Of a DNA stretch of 64,000 nt, positions 52,324 to 60,205 are shown one piece after another. The DNA comes from Moheibacter sediminis (GTDB taxonomy: Bacteria > Bacteroidota > Bacteroidia > Flavobacteriales > Weeksellaceae): assembly GCF_900176425.1 (NCBI RefSeq), contig NZ_FWXS01000001.1, forward strand, positions 434,001 to 498,000. Direction: 5' to 3'. The notes under the pieces are model-generated. The model was given only the letters and a program-made list of their open reading frames with translations. It was not told where the DNA came from and made no database searches. Positions within the stretch are counted from its first letter, which is position 1, and every line of letters begins with the position of its first letter. Both the position numbers and the translations under genes were made by a program.

Positions 52324-53397
52324 ATGGCACATAATATCAATTTCAACGAGAGAACAGGACGTTATTCATTTTTTAGTGTACAACAAAAAGCGTGGCACGG
52401 TTTGGGGCAAATCGTAGAACAGTACCCGACAAGCGAGGAAGCTATCAAACACGCAGGGTTAGATTACGAAGTCGTAAAATCCCCACTATTTACAAAAGGT
52501 TCGGGCATTATCGAAACCACCAACAGCATAGAGATAGGCAGTAGCGAATTACAAGTACCTAACTATTTCGCCAACATCCGCACCGATAACAATGCCGTAT
52601 TGGGCGTGGTTGGCAAGGATTACCACATTGTACAAAACCGTGAAGCCTTTAATTTCTTTGATGCTATTGTAGGCGGTGGTGAGGGCATTCTCTATGAAAC
52701 CGCAGGAGCGTTAGGCAATGGAGAACGTATTTTTATCACCGCCAAATTACCCGACTATATCCGAGTTGGGAATGGCGATGACGTTACGGAAAAATACATT
52801 TTCCTAACCACTTCGCACGATGGTAGCGGAAGTATCACAGCCGCATTTACACCTATCAGAATTGTTTGCCAAAACACCTTAAATGCTTCGTTACGCAGTA
52901 TGACAAATGTTGTCCGCATCAAACACACTTCGGGAGCAAAACAACGTGTTGAGAATGCCCATAAGATTATGGGACTTGCCAATACATTTAGCAACCAATT
53001 AGAGGGAATTTTCAATGAATGGGCAAAAGTAAAGGTCACAGACCGAGAGGTAAAAAAGCTAATTCAATTGGCACTTTGCCCGAATAAGGAAACCTTTGAT
53101 TTAATCAAAAAAGGTGCGGAAGATGAAATTTCAACCCTTTTTAAAAATACCGTTGAGGACGCATTTGCATACGCAATGATAAGCGATACACAACAAATGG
53201 ACACAACAAAAGGCACTTTGTTCGGAGCGTATAACGCTGTCACAGGCTACTATCAGAACGTGAGAAATTACAAGAATGACGAAGCCAAATTGCAGAGCAT
53301 TGTATTGGGTGGTACTGCCCAACTGAAATCGCAAAAAGCATTTGAACTGTGTACCGCATTTGCTTTGGACGGTGCGGAAATCCTAAACCTTAATTAA
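52324..53397 (+). CDS. DUF932 / phage-plasmid-like protein
   Basis: 357 residues. Family signatures are GRYSFFSVQQKAWHGLGQIV, YHIVQNREAFNFFDAIVG, ARFxD-like GAGAL segments and the middle TPIRIVCQNTLNASLRS, of the DUF932 (TIGR03299-type) family found almost only on plasmids, phages and conjugative elements. Its role is not established; it often accompanies ssb and PRTRC genes. 44 bases after ssb. Confidence 0.88.
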   Translation: MAHNINFNERTGRYSFFSVQQKAWHGLGQIVEQYPTSEEAIKHAGLDYEVVKSPLFTKGSGIIETTNSIEIGSSELQVPNYFANIRTDNNAVLGVVGKDYHIVQNREAFNFFDAIVGGGEGILYETAGALGNGERIFITAKLPDYIRVGNGDDVTEKYIFLTTSHDGSGSITAAFTPIRIVCQNTLNASLRSMTNVVRIKHTSGAKQRVENAHKIMGLANTFSNQLEGIFNEWAKVKVTDREVKKLIQLALCPNKETFDLIKKGAEDEISTLFKNTVEDAFAYAMISDTQQMDTTKGTLFGAYNAVTGYYQNVRNYKNDEAKLQSIVLGGTAQLKSQKAFELCTAFALDGAEILNLN

Positions 53398-53449
53398 ATA
53401 ACAACAGGCTACCGCCTTAATCGGTGGTAGCCTACTAAAAATATTCATT

Positions 53450-53926
53450 ATGGCAAATTGGTGCAGTAACACGGTTGTATTCGAGGGAACTCCCGAAGCA
53501 ATCACAGCAATACAAGAACTTTTCCAATCAATGAAGGAAAAGGAAGAAAAAACCGAAGAAGGGCAACTACCCGAATTTATGGAAGATACCAACGGTGGGT
53601 ATTTCTTCAATATCTATTGGAACGAGGGCGATGAAGGGCAATTTCAATATGAAACAAAATGGTCGCCCAATATTGAAATTATTCAAAAGATAGCAGAATA
53701 CTACCAAGTGGATTTTGTACAGGACTATGAAGAAATGGGAAACCTTGTTTACGGGAGAGCAACTTATCGGGATGGCATACTCAGCGATATATTTTTGGGC
53801 GATGATGATTTTGAAGCCTACGAACAGGATGAAGAAACAGACCTCTACCACTTTGAGGGAGAAGAGTACGAAAGTGATTATGAGATATTGGAAACTCTTT
53901 TGGAACGCAAAATTGTAACACTATGA
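53450..53926 (+). CDS. DUF1281-like protein (ferredoxin-like Api92 fold)
   Basis: 158 residues. Starts MANWCSNTVVFEGTPEAITAIQELF, a pattern of the DUF1281/Api92-like family carried by mobile elements; the second half is very acidic (EAYEQDEETDLYHFEGEEYES). A conserved Trp-Cys at the N-terminus and SPNIEIIQKIAEYY are typical. Function unknown; the acidic, small make-up would suit a DNA-mimic, but that is only a guess. Overlaps the next gene by 4 bases (ATGA). Confidence 0.75.
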   Translation: MANWCSNTVVFEGTPEAITAIQELFQSMKEKEEKTEEGQLPEFMEDTNGGYFFNIYWNEGDEGQFQYETKWSPNIEIIQKIAEYYQVDFVQDYEEMGNLVYGRATYRDGILSDIFLGDDDFEAYEQDEETDLYHFEGEEYESDYEILETLLERKIVTL

Positions 53927-54123
53927 AAGTAACGGATTTGAACGGTTACGAAATTGAAGTAACCGACCTAAAAGAAGCTATCCGTATTGCGAAGCGAAAT
54001 ACAGGATATAGCCACGAGGACAAAAGTTTTTCAGACTTCGATAAAAGGCAAAATGCCTATTGGACGGATATACACAAGAAATTGATAGCAATCAAAAAAC
54101 AATCTTCAACAATTAAAATTTAA
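53923..54123 (+). CDS. Small hypothetical protein
   Basis: 66 residues, overlapping the DUF1281-like gene by 4 bases and ending 5 bases before PRTRC protein E. A polar protein without membrane segment: LNGYEIEVTDLKEAIRIAKRN, then HEDKSFSDFDKRQNAYWTDIHKKLIAIKK. No family recognised, but the translational coupling makes it a real part of the operon. Confidence 0.65.
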   Translation: MKVTDLNGYEIEVTDLKEAIRIAKRNTGYSHEDKSFSDFDKRQNAYWTDIHKKLIAIKKQSSTIKI

Positions 54124-54128
54124 GAACG

Positions 54129-54731
54129 ATGAATACAAATTTTTTCAATCAGATACAGCAGTTGGACTTTACAGGAGTTTTACAACTGAACATTTCAAAA
54201 GGAATAGAAAGCAACCTAATTGTAACAGTATTGCTTAACAACGAACAATGCGGAGATAGTGCCAAAAACGGTATTCCCCCATTGACATTCAACGCCACAC
54301 CCCAAGAGTTTGACGAGGGATTTTTTGAGCAGATAACAACACCTATACAAAAGGTATCGGGCTTAATGGTGGATATGGAAAAATTTCAAAAGCAACTTGA
54401 TGAAGCCAAAGCACAATCGGCAATCGAGAAAGCAAAAACCGAAAAAGAGAAAAAAGAAAAAGAAGCCAAAGACAAGAAGTTTAAAGATGCAATGGCAAAG
54501 GCGGATGAGTTGGAAAAAGAGGGCAAATTCCGTGAAGCGTGGATAAAAGTTCCCGATATAACGGAGTTCTCCGAAAAAGCGGACGAGATACGCAAACGCA
54601 AAACATCATTGTCCGACAAGTTCGCAACACCGAGCCTTTTCGGAGCAATGGAAGAAGCAACGCCCGAACCGCCAAAGGTGGAAGAACTTACTGCCGATTA
54701 TCCCATTGATGAAGCGGACGAGGAAGAATAA
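54129..54731 (+). CDS. PRTRC system protein E-like
   Basis: 200 residues. The N-terminal 90 residues (FFNQIQQLDFTGVLQLNISKG, LNNEQCGDSAKNGIPPLTFNATPQEFDEGFF) match the start of PRTRC protein E. A charged coiled coil follows (about 88-150, KEKKEKEAKDKKFKDAMAKA) and an acidic tail. PRTRC (ParB-related, ThiF-related cassette) genes occur on plasmids and conjugative elements; protein E has no known activity. 27 bases before protein C. Confidence 0.82.
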   Translation: MNTNFFNQIQQLDFTGVLQLNISKGIESNLIVTVLLNNEQCGDSAKNGIPPLTFNATPQEFDEGFFEQITTPIQKVSGLMVDMEKFQKQLDEAKAQSAIEKAKTEKEKKEKEAKDKKFKDAMAKADELEKEGKFREAWIKVPDITEFSEKADEIRKRKTSLSDKFATPSLFGAMEEATPEPPKVEELTADYPIDEADEEE

Positions 54732-54758
54732 AAGTGTTAACCCAAAAATTAGAAAGTT

Positions 54759-54977
54759 ATGTTATTAGCAACACAGTTAGAACGAGTTTTCATACTCAAA
54801 GATAAAGGACAGGACATCAGGCTGACCGACCCCGAACCACGTTGGAGCGTGGAAGCCGTAATGAATTTTTACGCCAATATGTACCCGATTTTGACAACTG
54901 CAAAAGCATCTGCACCACAGATAAAAGATGATGCAGTCGAGTACAAATTTGAGAGCGTAATGGGTACGAAAGGTTAA
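54759..54977 (+). CDS. PRTRC system protein C (ubiquitin-like candidate)
   Basis: 72 residues. It starts MLLATQLERVFILKDKGQDIRLTDPEPRWSVEAV and ends in a strand and a C-terminal Gly (ESVMGTKG). PRTRC protein C has been placed by comparative work (as recalled) among prokaryotic ubiquitin-like beta-grasp proteins that occur with ThiF/E1 and E2-like genes, and the ending at Gly fits a conjugatable or thiocarboxylated modifier. Not tested here beyond sequence pattern. It is next to a large protein and two genes before the E1-like gene. Confidence 0.85.
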   Translation: MLLATQLERVFILKDKGQDIRLTDPEPRWSVEAVMNFYANMYPILTTAKASAPQIKDDAVEYKFESVMGTKG

Positions 54978-54994
54978 ACCAAAATTTTAAAACG

Positions 54995-56161
54995 ATGAAT
55001 TATGCAACGCAATATCATATCGGGAATAATCAACATACCCGAACAGAAACGACAACAGCAGTTACACCGACAGTTGGGCGAGTTCGCCAATTGGATGCAA
55101 AGACCAAAGGACGCCAACCAAGTGCAGAAAGACAAACAGAAATCCGTACCGATAGCAATGTTGCCAATGCTATTCTAAAATGTACATTTCTGCCTAAATT
55201 GAAAACAGCACAATCCGTACAGGCTTGTCAGAAAACGGAGAGGGATTTTTACAAGTCCCTTTCCCGACTTGCCGAGCATTACAGCATTGAGCCAATGCAA
55301 ACCCAAGATTTTGAGTTTCCCTACAATATAACATTGTCTATGTGGGATATGGAAACTAAATTGAAGCGTACCAATATCAATTGGGATGGTTTCAAATTGA
55401 TACAGAATAGCGGTAAAACCTATTTTGTGAGTGAGGAACGATACAATACAGGTACAACTTTGTACTATATTCCCATTAAGCCACTGTTTAAAATGCTCAA
55501 AGACCCGAAGCGTAAAAAGACCGCACAACTTTTACTGTCGGTATGCAGTTATCTGTACCACATCGTCCTAATTCCCTATTACAGGCAGGAAGAAAGTTAT
55601 TTGTATTGGCTTTACGAAACGATGAATGATTGGGTGGAACAGGATGAGGAAACGGAAGAAACAGAAACCAACAAACGTGAATTGAGAAAAGCCGAATACA
55701 TTGGCGATAAGATAGAACAGAAGTTATTCAACCGCATCAATCTAAAGATATTTGAACAGCGTTTGAACCGATTTAAAAGTGTTGATACGTTCGATAAGGA
55801 ATGTTGGCAAGTGGCTTGTAATGCGTTTGCCCTTTGTACAGAATATCCGAACGCAACTATTTTCAGAAACGCCACATTGCCCGAAAAAGACCTTTATAAT
55901 GATGATTACGAAAATGAAATAATCGGAATGGAAAAATACATTTCATTTATTGCAGACACTAAAGGTTGGTTATACGAAAACCTTTCAGATACCATCAACA
56001 ATGAATTTAACGAGTACGGAGCAATGGAAGAACCAACTATTTCCAAGCGGTTTGACGGAAGCGAAATACCAACAACCGACCTTGATTTTGAGAACCGTTT
56101 GTTTGATTTATTGAATGATTTGAGTGGATTATTATACGAATACAAAACGATAGAAAAATGA
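54995..56161 (+). CDS. PRTRC-associated large hypothetical protein (possible protein F)
   Basis: 388 residues as read from the first ATG. From about residue 70 it looks like a helical protein (DFYKSLSRLAEHYSIEPMQTQ, KLFNRINLKIFEQRLNRFKS, a Cys-rich helix ECWQVACNAFALCTEYP, and FENRLFDLLNDLSGLLYEYK). The first 60 or so residues are Thr/Gln/Arg-rich and look unlike coding sequence; an overlapping frame (55002-55178) reads a more protein-like Gln-rich stretch, so the N-terminus is doubtful. It lies where other PRTRC loci have protein F; the homology is not certain. Overlaps protein B by 4 bases (ATGA). Confidence 0.65.
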   Translation: MNYATQYHIGNNQHTRTETTTAVTPTVGRVRQLDAKTKGRQPSAERQTEIRTDSNVANAILKCTFLPKLKTAQSVQACQKTERDFYKSLSRLAEHYSIEPMQTQDFEFPYNITLSMWDMETKLKRTNINWDGFKLIQNSGKTYFVSEERYNTGTTLYYIPIKPLFKMLKDPKRKKTAQLLLSVCSYLYHIVLIPYYRQEESYLYWLYETMNDWVEQDEETEETETNKRELRKAEYIGDKIEQKLFNRINLKIFEQRLNRFKSVDTFDKECWQVACNAFALCTEYPNATIFRNATLPEKDLYNDDYENEIIGMEKYISFIADTKGWLYENLSDTINNEFNEYGAMEEPTISKRFDGSEIPTTDLDFENRLFDLLNDLSGLLYEYKTIEK

Positions 56162-56880
56162 ACACAACAACAGATATAACAAACCATTTTGGCAGTATGT
56201 ACTATCCAAAATCCGCTTTGGTTTTCTATGAAACCAAAGGAACGGAAACCGATGTGTATGTGGAGCATTTTGATATGGATAGCAACGGAACGCCTATCAA
56301 TGCCCACCCATTGACGGTAAAAGAAGCCAATGTATTGGCAAAAGCTTTAAAGACCGATGAAGAAAAGAACGCAGCTTTTTTAAAGCCAAAAGGAATTTTG
56401 CCGACCAATATTCTGCATATCAATCCGAATGCTGAAAAAGGTACTGTGCTTTGGTGCACCAAAGCACAGCAACGGAAACTGTATTTTGTGGAAAGTTTGG
56501 GCATACCCAACGGAATGGCACAAGTACCGCCAATGCTTTGGTTAGCGAACAAAAACAGTCTTACCGTATTTGCTTTGGCAAATGATAGAAGACCCACCGA
56601 GAAAACGCCATTGTATTACGCACCTTTCTTCAATATCTACGAAAAGGGCAATGTATGTATGGGTACGGTAAGTATTGATATTAAAAATTCTGCTTCGGTT
56701 GAGGAATTTATGCAAGCGTGGGAACATTATTTTTTCAATTCCTATTTCAGTCATTCATTGAGTGCAAATTTGACAAAAAAGAACATCGTAAGTCTATGGA
56801 AAGACCTTATCGGTACGGATAAACCCTTTCCAAAAGAAGTATTGAAAAAGAACAACAAAACCCTTAAAAATCTATTGTGA
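56158..56880 (+). CDS. PRTRC system protein B (E2-like fold candidate)
   Basis: 240 residues. Family signatures are YYPKSALVFYETKG, PLTVKEANVLAKAL, KPKGILPTNILHINPN, VLWCTKAQQRKLYFV and FFNIYEKGNVCMGTVSID, with a lone conserved Cys in NVCMG, followed by WEHYFFNSYFSHSL. PRTRC B has been related (as recalled) to the prokaryotic E2/ubiquitin-conjugating-like fold; the Cys in CMG is the obvious candidate for a thioester residue. The stop codon overlaps the ThiF start (TGATG). Role not shown experimentally. Confidence 0.85.
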   Translation: MNTTTDITNHFGSMYYPKSALVFYETKGTETDVYVEHFDMDSNGTPINAHPLTVKEANVLAKALKTDEEKNAAFLKPKGILPTNILHINPNAEKGTVLWCTKAQQRKLYFVESLGIPNGMAQVPPMLWLANKNSLTVFALANDRRPTEKTPLYYAPFFNIYEKGNVCMGTVSIDIKNSASVEEFMQAWEHYFFNSYFSHSLSANLTKKNIVSLWKDLIGTDKPFPKEVLKKNNKTLKNLL

Positions 56881-57686
56881 TGAACACAGCAAAAACAGCA
56901 ATCCATTTTACAGACAATTATCTGCTCAATCCGACAAACCCGATTTCGATAAACCTTATCGGAGCAGGTGGCACAGGCTCAAAAGTATTGACCGCTTTAA
57001 TGGAAATAAACAAAAGTTTGATAGCATTGGAACACGCAGGGTTGCAAGTCCGCCTTTGGGATGATGATGTTATCACGAGTGCCAATTTAGGCAGACAACG
57101 ATTTGCAGAAAGTGAAACAGGATTGTACAAATCCGTTGCTTTAATCAATCGTTGCAACCGTTGGGCAGGTACAAATTGGAAAGCCGAAACGGTAAAATTT
57201 GAAAAGGACAATTTTGAAAGACCGCCCGAAAAAGCAAAGGCAATCATTACCATTACGTGTGTGGACAATGTACAGTCGAGGTTTGGCGTTGCTGAAATTC
57301 TTAAAGAAATAAGCTACCGCAGACACTACCAAGACGAGCCAAAATATTGGCTGGACTTTGGCAACAGCCGAGATATTGGACAAGTGCTACTATCTACTAT
57401 CGGAGAGATAAAGCAACCCAATTCAGAGAAATACCAAACGGTGGCAAGCCTGCCATTTGTTACCGATGAATTTGGCGAATTACTGAAGCAATCCGAACAG
57501 GAAGACAACACGCCAAGTTGCTCACTTGCAGAAGCATTGGAACACCAGGATTTGTTTATCAATTCATCATTAACACAAATGGGGTGTTCTTTGCTATGGA
57601 ACTTGTTCCGCAGGGGAATGACCGAATACAAAGGATTTTTTCACAACCTGAAAGATTTCCGCACCCACCCGATAAAAGTTGCCTAA
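56880..57686 (+). CDS. PRTRC system ThiF-family protein (E1-like)
   Basis: 268 residues from the ATG at 56880, one base overlapping the stop of protein B (a GTG three bases upstream is also possible). The Rossmann-like ATP motif GAGGTGSKV lies at 28-36; RLWDDDVITSANLGRQRF holds the Asp and the Asn/Arg of the E1 adenylation site; ITCVDNVQSR is the usual segment after the third strand. A Cys in NTPSCSLAEALEHQDLFIN may be the active-site Cys. No C-terminal zinc CXXC motif is present. It should adenylate the C-terminus of a ubiquitin-like protein. Confidence 0.88.
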   Translation: MNTAKTAIHFTDNYLLNPTNPISINLIGAGGTGSKVLTALMEINKSLIALEHAGLQVRLWDDDVITSANLGRQRFAESETGLYKSVALINRCNRWAGTNWKAETVKFEKDNFERPPEKAKAIITITCVDNVQSRFGVAEILKEISYRRHYQDEPKYWLDFGNSRDIGQVLLSTIGEIKQPNSEKYQTVASLPFVTDEFGELLKQSEQEDNTPSCSLAEALEHQDLFINSSLTQMGCSLLWNLFRRGMTEYKGFFHNLKDFRTHPIKVA

Positions 57687-57702
57687 AAGCCTAAGTCGGC
57701 GG

Positions 57703-57745
57703 GCAAAAATGCAATTCCTCGCTTCGGTCGGAAACGCATTTTTGC
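57703..57745 (+). terminator. Hairpin after the ThiF gene
   Basis: GCAAAAATGC / GCATTTTTGC (57703-57712 and 57736-57745), with a second inner TTCC/GGAA pair. It may end the PRTRC operon although no T run follows; the structured loop makes a regulatory or recombination role possible. A second 7-base hairpin TGGGATA/TATCCCA lies at 57838-57856. The rest of the 476-base gap 57687-58162 shows no gene except a promoter. Confidence 0.5.
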
Positions 57746-57955
57746 GGTTTAAAGCGGATGCAACCACTTTGCCAAAATGCACCACTTCACAATTCCCTTT
57801 CTTCACATTTTACCAAACAGGTTGCGAGTTTTTTGCGTGGGATATTCATTATCCCATTTGTTGTATTTACCACTGACTTTTTTTTTTCCAGACTGCGACC
57901 AAAGAAAAGATTCTGTGTTGTGAAACAATTTTTTTTAGTTTTTTTTGGTGTTAAA

Positions 57956-57986
57956 TTGTCTACAATAACTATAAATTGTACTTTTG
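57956..57986 (+). promoter_or_regulatory. Candidate promoter of the SulP gene
   Basis: TTG (57956-57958), 20-base spacer and perfect TACTTTTG (57979-57986). It would give a leader of about 170 bases before the SulP start, long for this phylum and containing a 14-codon reading frame (57998 to 58042). Confidence 0.4.
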
Positions 57987-58162
57987 CACCACTCAATGAA
58001 AAGAACAGTACAAATATCATCCCAAGTTACTCCGCCTTGATCTTAGGCTAACTGTTATATTTCCCAATTTTAATTTATTGGCTTCTCTGTCGTACCCGAA
58101 GGTTTTGCTTTCGTGTACATACTTTTCTATTTACATTTTTACCACTTTAAACATAAATTTTT

Positions 58163-59698
58163 ATGCAGAAAATTATCAATTTGTTTGATTTCAAACAGAA
58201 AATTAATTACAAAAACGAAATTCTTGCGGGTCTTGCGGTGGCTATGACCATGATACCTGAGTCTTTATCCTTTGCTATTCTGGCAGGGCTTTCGCCTTTG
58301 ACAGGGCTTTATGCAGCTTTTTTAATGGGTATTGTTACTGCAATTTTGGGAGGCAGACCCGGAATGGTTTCTGGGGGAGCCGGAGCAACGGTAGTAGTAC
58401 TTATCGCATTGGCAGCATCACACGGTGTGGAATATCTTTTTGCTGCGGTTATATTAGCAGGTGTACTGCAATTTTCAGTAGGAATTTTTAAACTGGGTAA
58501 ATTTGTCCGCCTGATCCCACAACCAGTAATGTATGGTTTTTTAAACGGCCTTGCAGTAATCATTTTCATGGCACAGGTAGCTCAATTTAAAGTTGTAGAA
58601 AACGGGATAGAAGGTTGGATGCAGGGGCCGGCGCTTTATCTAATGGCTGGATTGACATTATTAACTATAGCCATCGTATTTATATTGCCAAAATTTACAA
58701 AAGCGGTTCCTGCATCTTTAGTAGCAATAATAGTTGTCTTTGGTATTGTATATTTTTTCGGCATCGATACTAAAAAAGTTATTGATATCGCCTCTGTAGG
58801 AGGCTCTTTACCTTCATTTCACATCCCTTCTATTCCTTTTACTCTGGAAACATTGAAAATTATTTTCCCTTATGCCTTGGTAATGGCAGGGGTTGGATTG
58901 ATTGAAAGTCTGTTAACGCTTAATATGGTTGATGAAATAACCAGCACAAAGGGACAATCTAACCGTGAGGCTGCGGCGCAAGGTATAGCCAATATCACCA
59001 ACGGTTTCTTCGGCGGAATGGGTGGATGTGCAATGGTTGCCCAAACTTTAGTGAATATCGGAGCTGGAGGAAGAGCCAGACTTTCTGCAATAGTTGCAGC
59101 TATAGCAATTTTATTAATCATTCTGGTTGCAGGTCCTGTAATCGAGCAAATTCCAATGGCGGCATTAGTCGGGGTGATGATGATGGTAGCTATAGGCACA
59201 TTTGAGTGGGTCAGCTTTCGAATCATTAATAAAATGCCTCGTCACGATATTTTTATTGGTATGCTGGTAGCAGTTATAACTGTATTATTACACAACTTAG
59301 CTTTAGCCGTTTTGATAGGTGTAGTTATTTCGGCTCTTGTATTTGCTTGGGAAAGTGCCAAACGAATACGTGCTAGAAAGTATGTAGATGAAGATGGTGT
59401 AAAGCATTACGAAATTTTTGGCCCGCTTTTCTTTGGCTCTGCTATGGCATTTACCGAAAAATTTGATGTTAAAAACGATCCCGATGAGGTGATAATAGAT
59501 TTCAAGGAAAGCAAAGTTGTAGATATGTCCGCAATTGAAGCCTTGAATAAAATTACGGAGAAGTATCACAAGGAAGGTAAAAAACTACATTTACGTCATT
59601 TAAGCCAAGATTGCAGGCAATTACTTAAAAATGCAGAAACAGTTATTGATGTGAATATTATTGAAGATCCTACCTACAAAGTAATGACTAATAAATAG
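58163..59698 (+). CDS. SulP-family inorganic anion transporter with STAS domain
   Basis: 511 residues. Eleven or twelve membrane helices with the SulP signatures GLAVAMTMIPESLSFAILAGLSPLTGLYAAFLMG and GAGATVVVLIALAASHG; the C-terminal STAS domain (about 425-511) reads VIIDFKESKVVDMSAIEALNKIT. The family carries sulfate, bicarbonate and other oxyanions with Na+ or H+. Here the substrate is open. It heads the cargo after the PRTRC genes and precedes arsR, which hints at an anion role in metal or metalloid stress. Confidence 0.92.
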   Translation: MQKIINLFDFKQKINYKNEILAGLAVAMTMIPESLSFAILAGLSPLTGLYAAFLMGIVTAILGGRPGMVSGGAGATVVVLIALAASHGVEYLFAAVILAGVLQFSVGIFKLGKFVRLIPQPVMYGFLNGLAVIIFMAQVAQFKVVENGIEGWMQGPALYLMAGLTLLTIAIVFILPKFTKAVPASLVAIIVVFGIVYFFGIDTKKVIDIASVGGSLPSFHIPSIPFTLETLKIIFPYALVMAGVGLIESLLTLNMVDEITSTKGQSNREAAAQGIANITNGFFGGMGGCAMVAQTLVNIGAGGRARLSAIVAAIAILLIILVAGPVIEQIPMAALVGVMMMVAIGTFEWVSFRIINKMPRHDIFIGMLVAVITVLLHNLALAVLIGVVISALVFAWESAKRIRARKYVDEDGVKHYEIFGPLFFGSAMAFTEKFDVKNDPDEVIIDFKESKVVDMSAIEALNKITEKYHKEGKKLHLRHLSQDCRQLLKNAETVIDVNIIEDPTYKVMTNK

Positions 59699-59729
59699 CA
59701 TTGGATTATACAAGTTTAATATTACAACT

Positions 59730-59766
59730 ACAGCAATAATTTTTTAAAAATTATTGCTGTTTAAAT
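59730..59766 (+). terminator. Rho-independent terminator of the SulP gene
   Basis: Fifteen-base inverted repeat ACAGCAATAATTTTT / AAAAATTATTGCTGT (59730-59744 and 59746-59760), effectively a 13-base stem with a small loop. Confidence 0.75.
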
Positions 59767-59771
59767 TTATT

Positions 59772-59787
59772 ATCGTAATATTGCGAT
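59772..59787 (+). promoter_or_regulatory. ArsR operator candidate 1 (upstream of arsR)
   Basis: ATCGTAATATTGCGAT, a near-perfect 16-base palindrome (14 of 16 positions symmetric). Its second copy (60161-60176, ATCGTAACATTGCAAT) precedes the DUF6428 gene. It lies 20 bases before the arsR ATG. Confidence 0.7.
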
Positions 59788-59807
59788 ATATTTATTTTTT
59801 TAAACTG

Positions 59808-60137
59808 ATGGGTGTCACAAAAACCGAAATTTTTACAGAACAGCAGAACCATTTAGCTGGTATTTTAAAGGCACTGGCTCATCCTGCCCGTATAGCTATA
59901 CTGCAACATATCATTAAACAAAATGCCTGCATCTGTAATGATCTGGTAGAAGAATTGGGATTGGCACAAGCGACAATTTCACAACACTTGAAAGAGCTGA
60001 AAAATATTGGTATCATTAAAGGAAATATAGAAGGAACTAGTGTATGTTACTGTATTAATGAAACAGTCTGGAATGAGGTTAAGAAGGAACTCAATAGCTT
60101 TTTTGTCGAGAATGTAAATAGTAAAGAATGCTGTTAA
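59808..60137 (+). CDS. arsR: ArsR-family transcriptional repressor
   Basis: 109 residues from the ATG at 59808; the 18 residues upstream in frame contain the operator and are not ArsR-like. A winged helix with AGILKALAHPARIAILQHI and the recognition helix in GLAQATISQHLKELKNIGIIKG. The metalloid site is in NACICNDLVEEL (Cys-x-Cys in the alpha-3-like position), and a further Cys pair ends the protein (ECC). It should release DNA on binding arsenite or antimonite. Confidence 0.9.
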   Translation: MGVTKTEIFTEQQNHLAGILKALAHPARIAILQHIIKQNACICNDLVEELGLAQATISQHLKELKNIGIIKGNIEGTSVCYCINETVWNEVKKELNSFFVENVNSKECC

Positions 60138-60160
60138 GCGTTTTTTTTTAACACCAAAAC

Positions 60161-60176
60161 ATCGTAACATTGCAAT
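60161..60176 (+). promoter_or_regulatory. ArsR operator candidate 2 (upstream of the DUF6428 gene)
   Basis: ATCGTAACATTGCAAT, 14 of 16 identical to candidate 1, 30 bases before the next ATG. It suggests that ArsR controls both its own gene and the downstream resistance set separately. Confidence 0.65.
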
Positions 60177-60205
60177 ATAACATTTATTGAATTAATATCA
60201 GAAAT

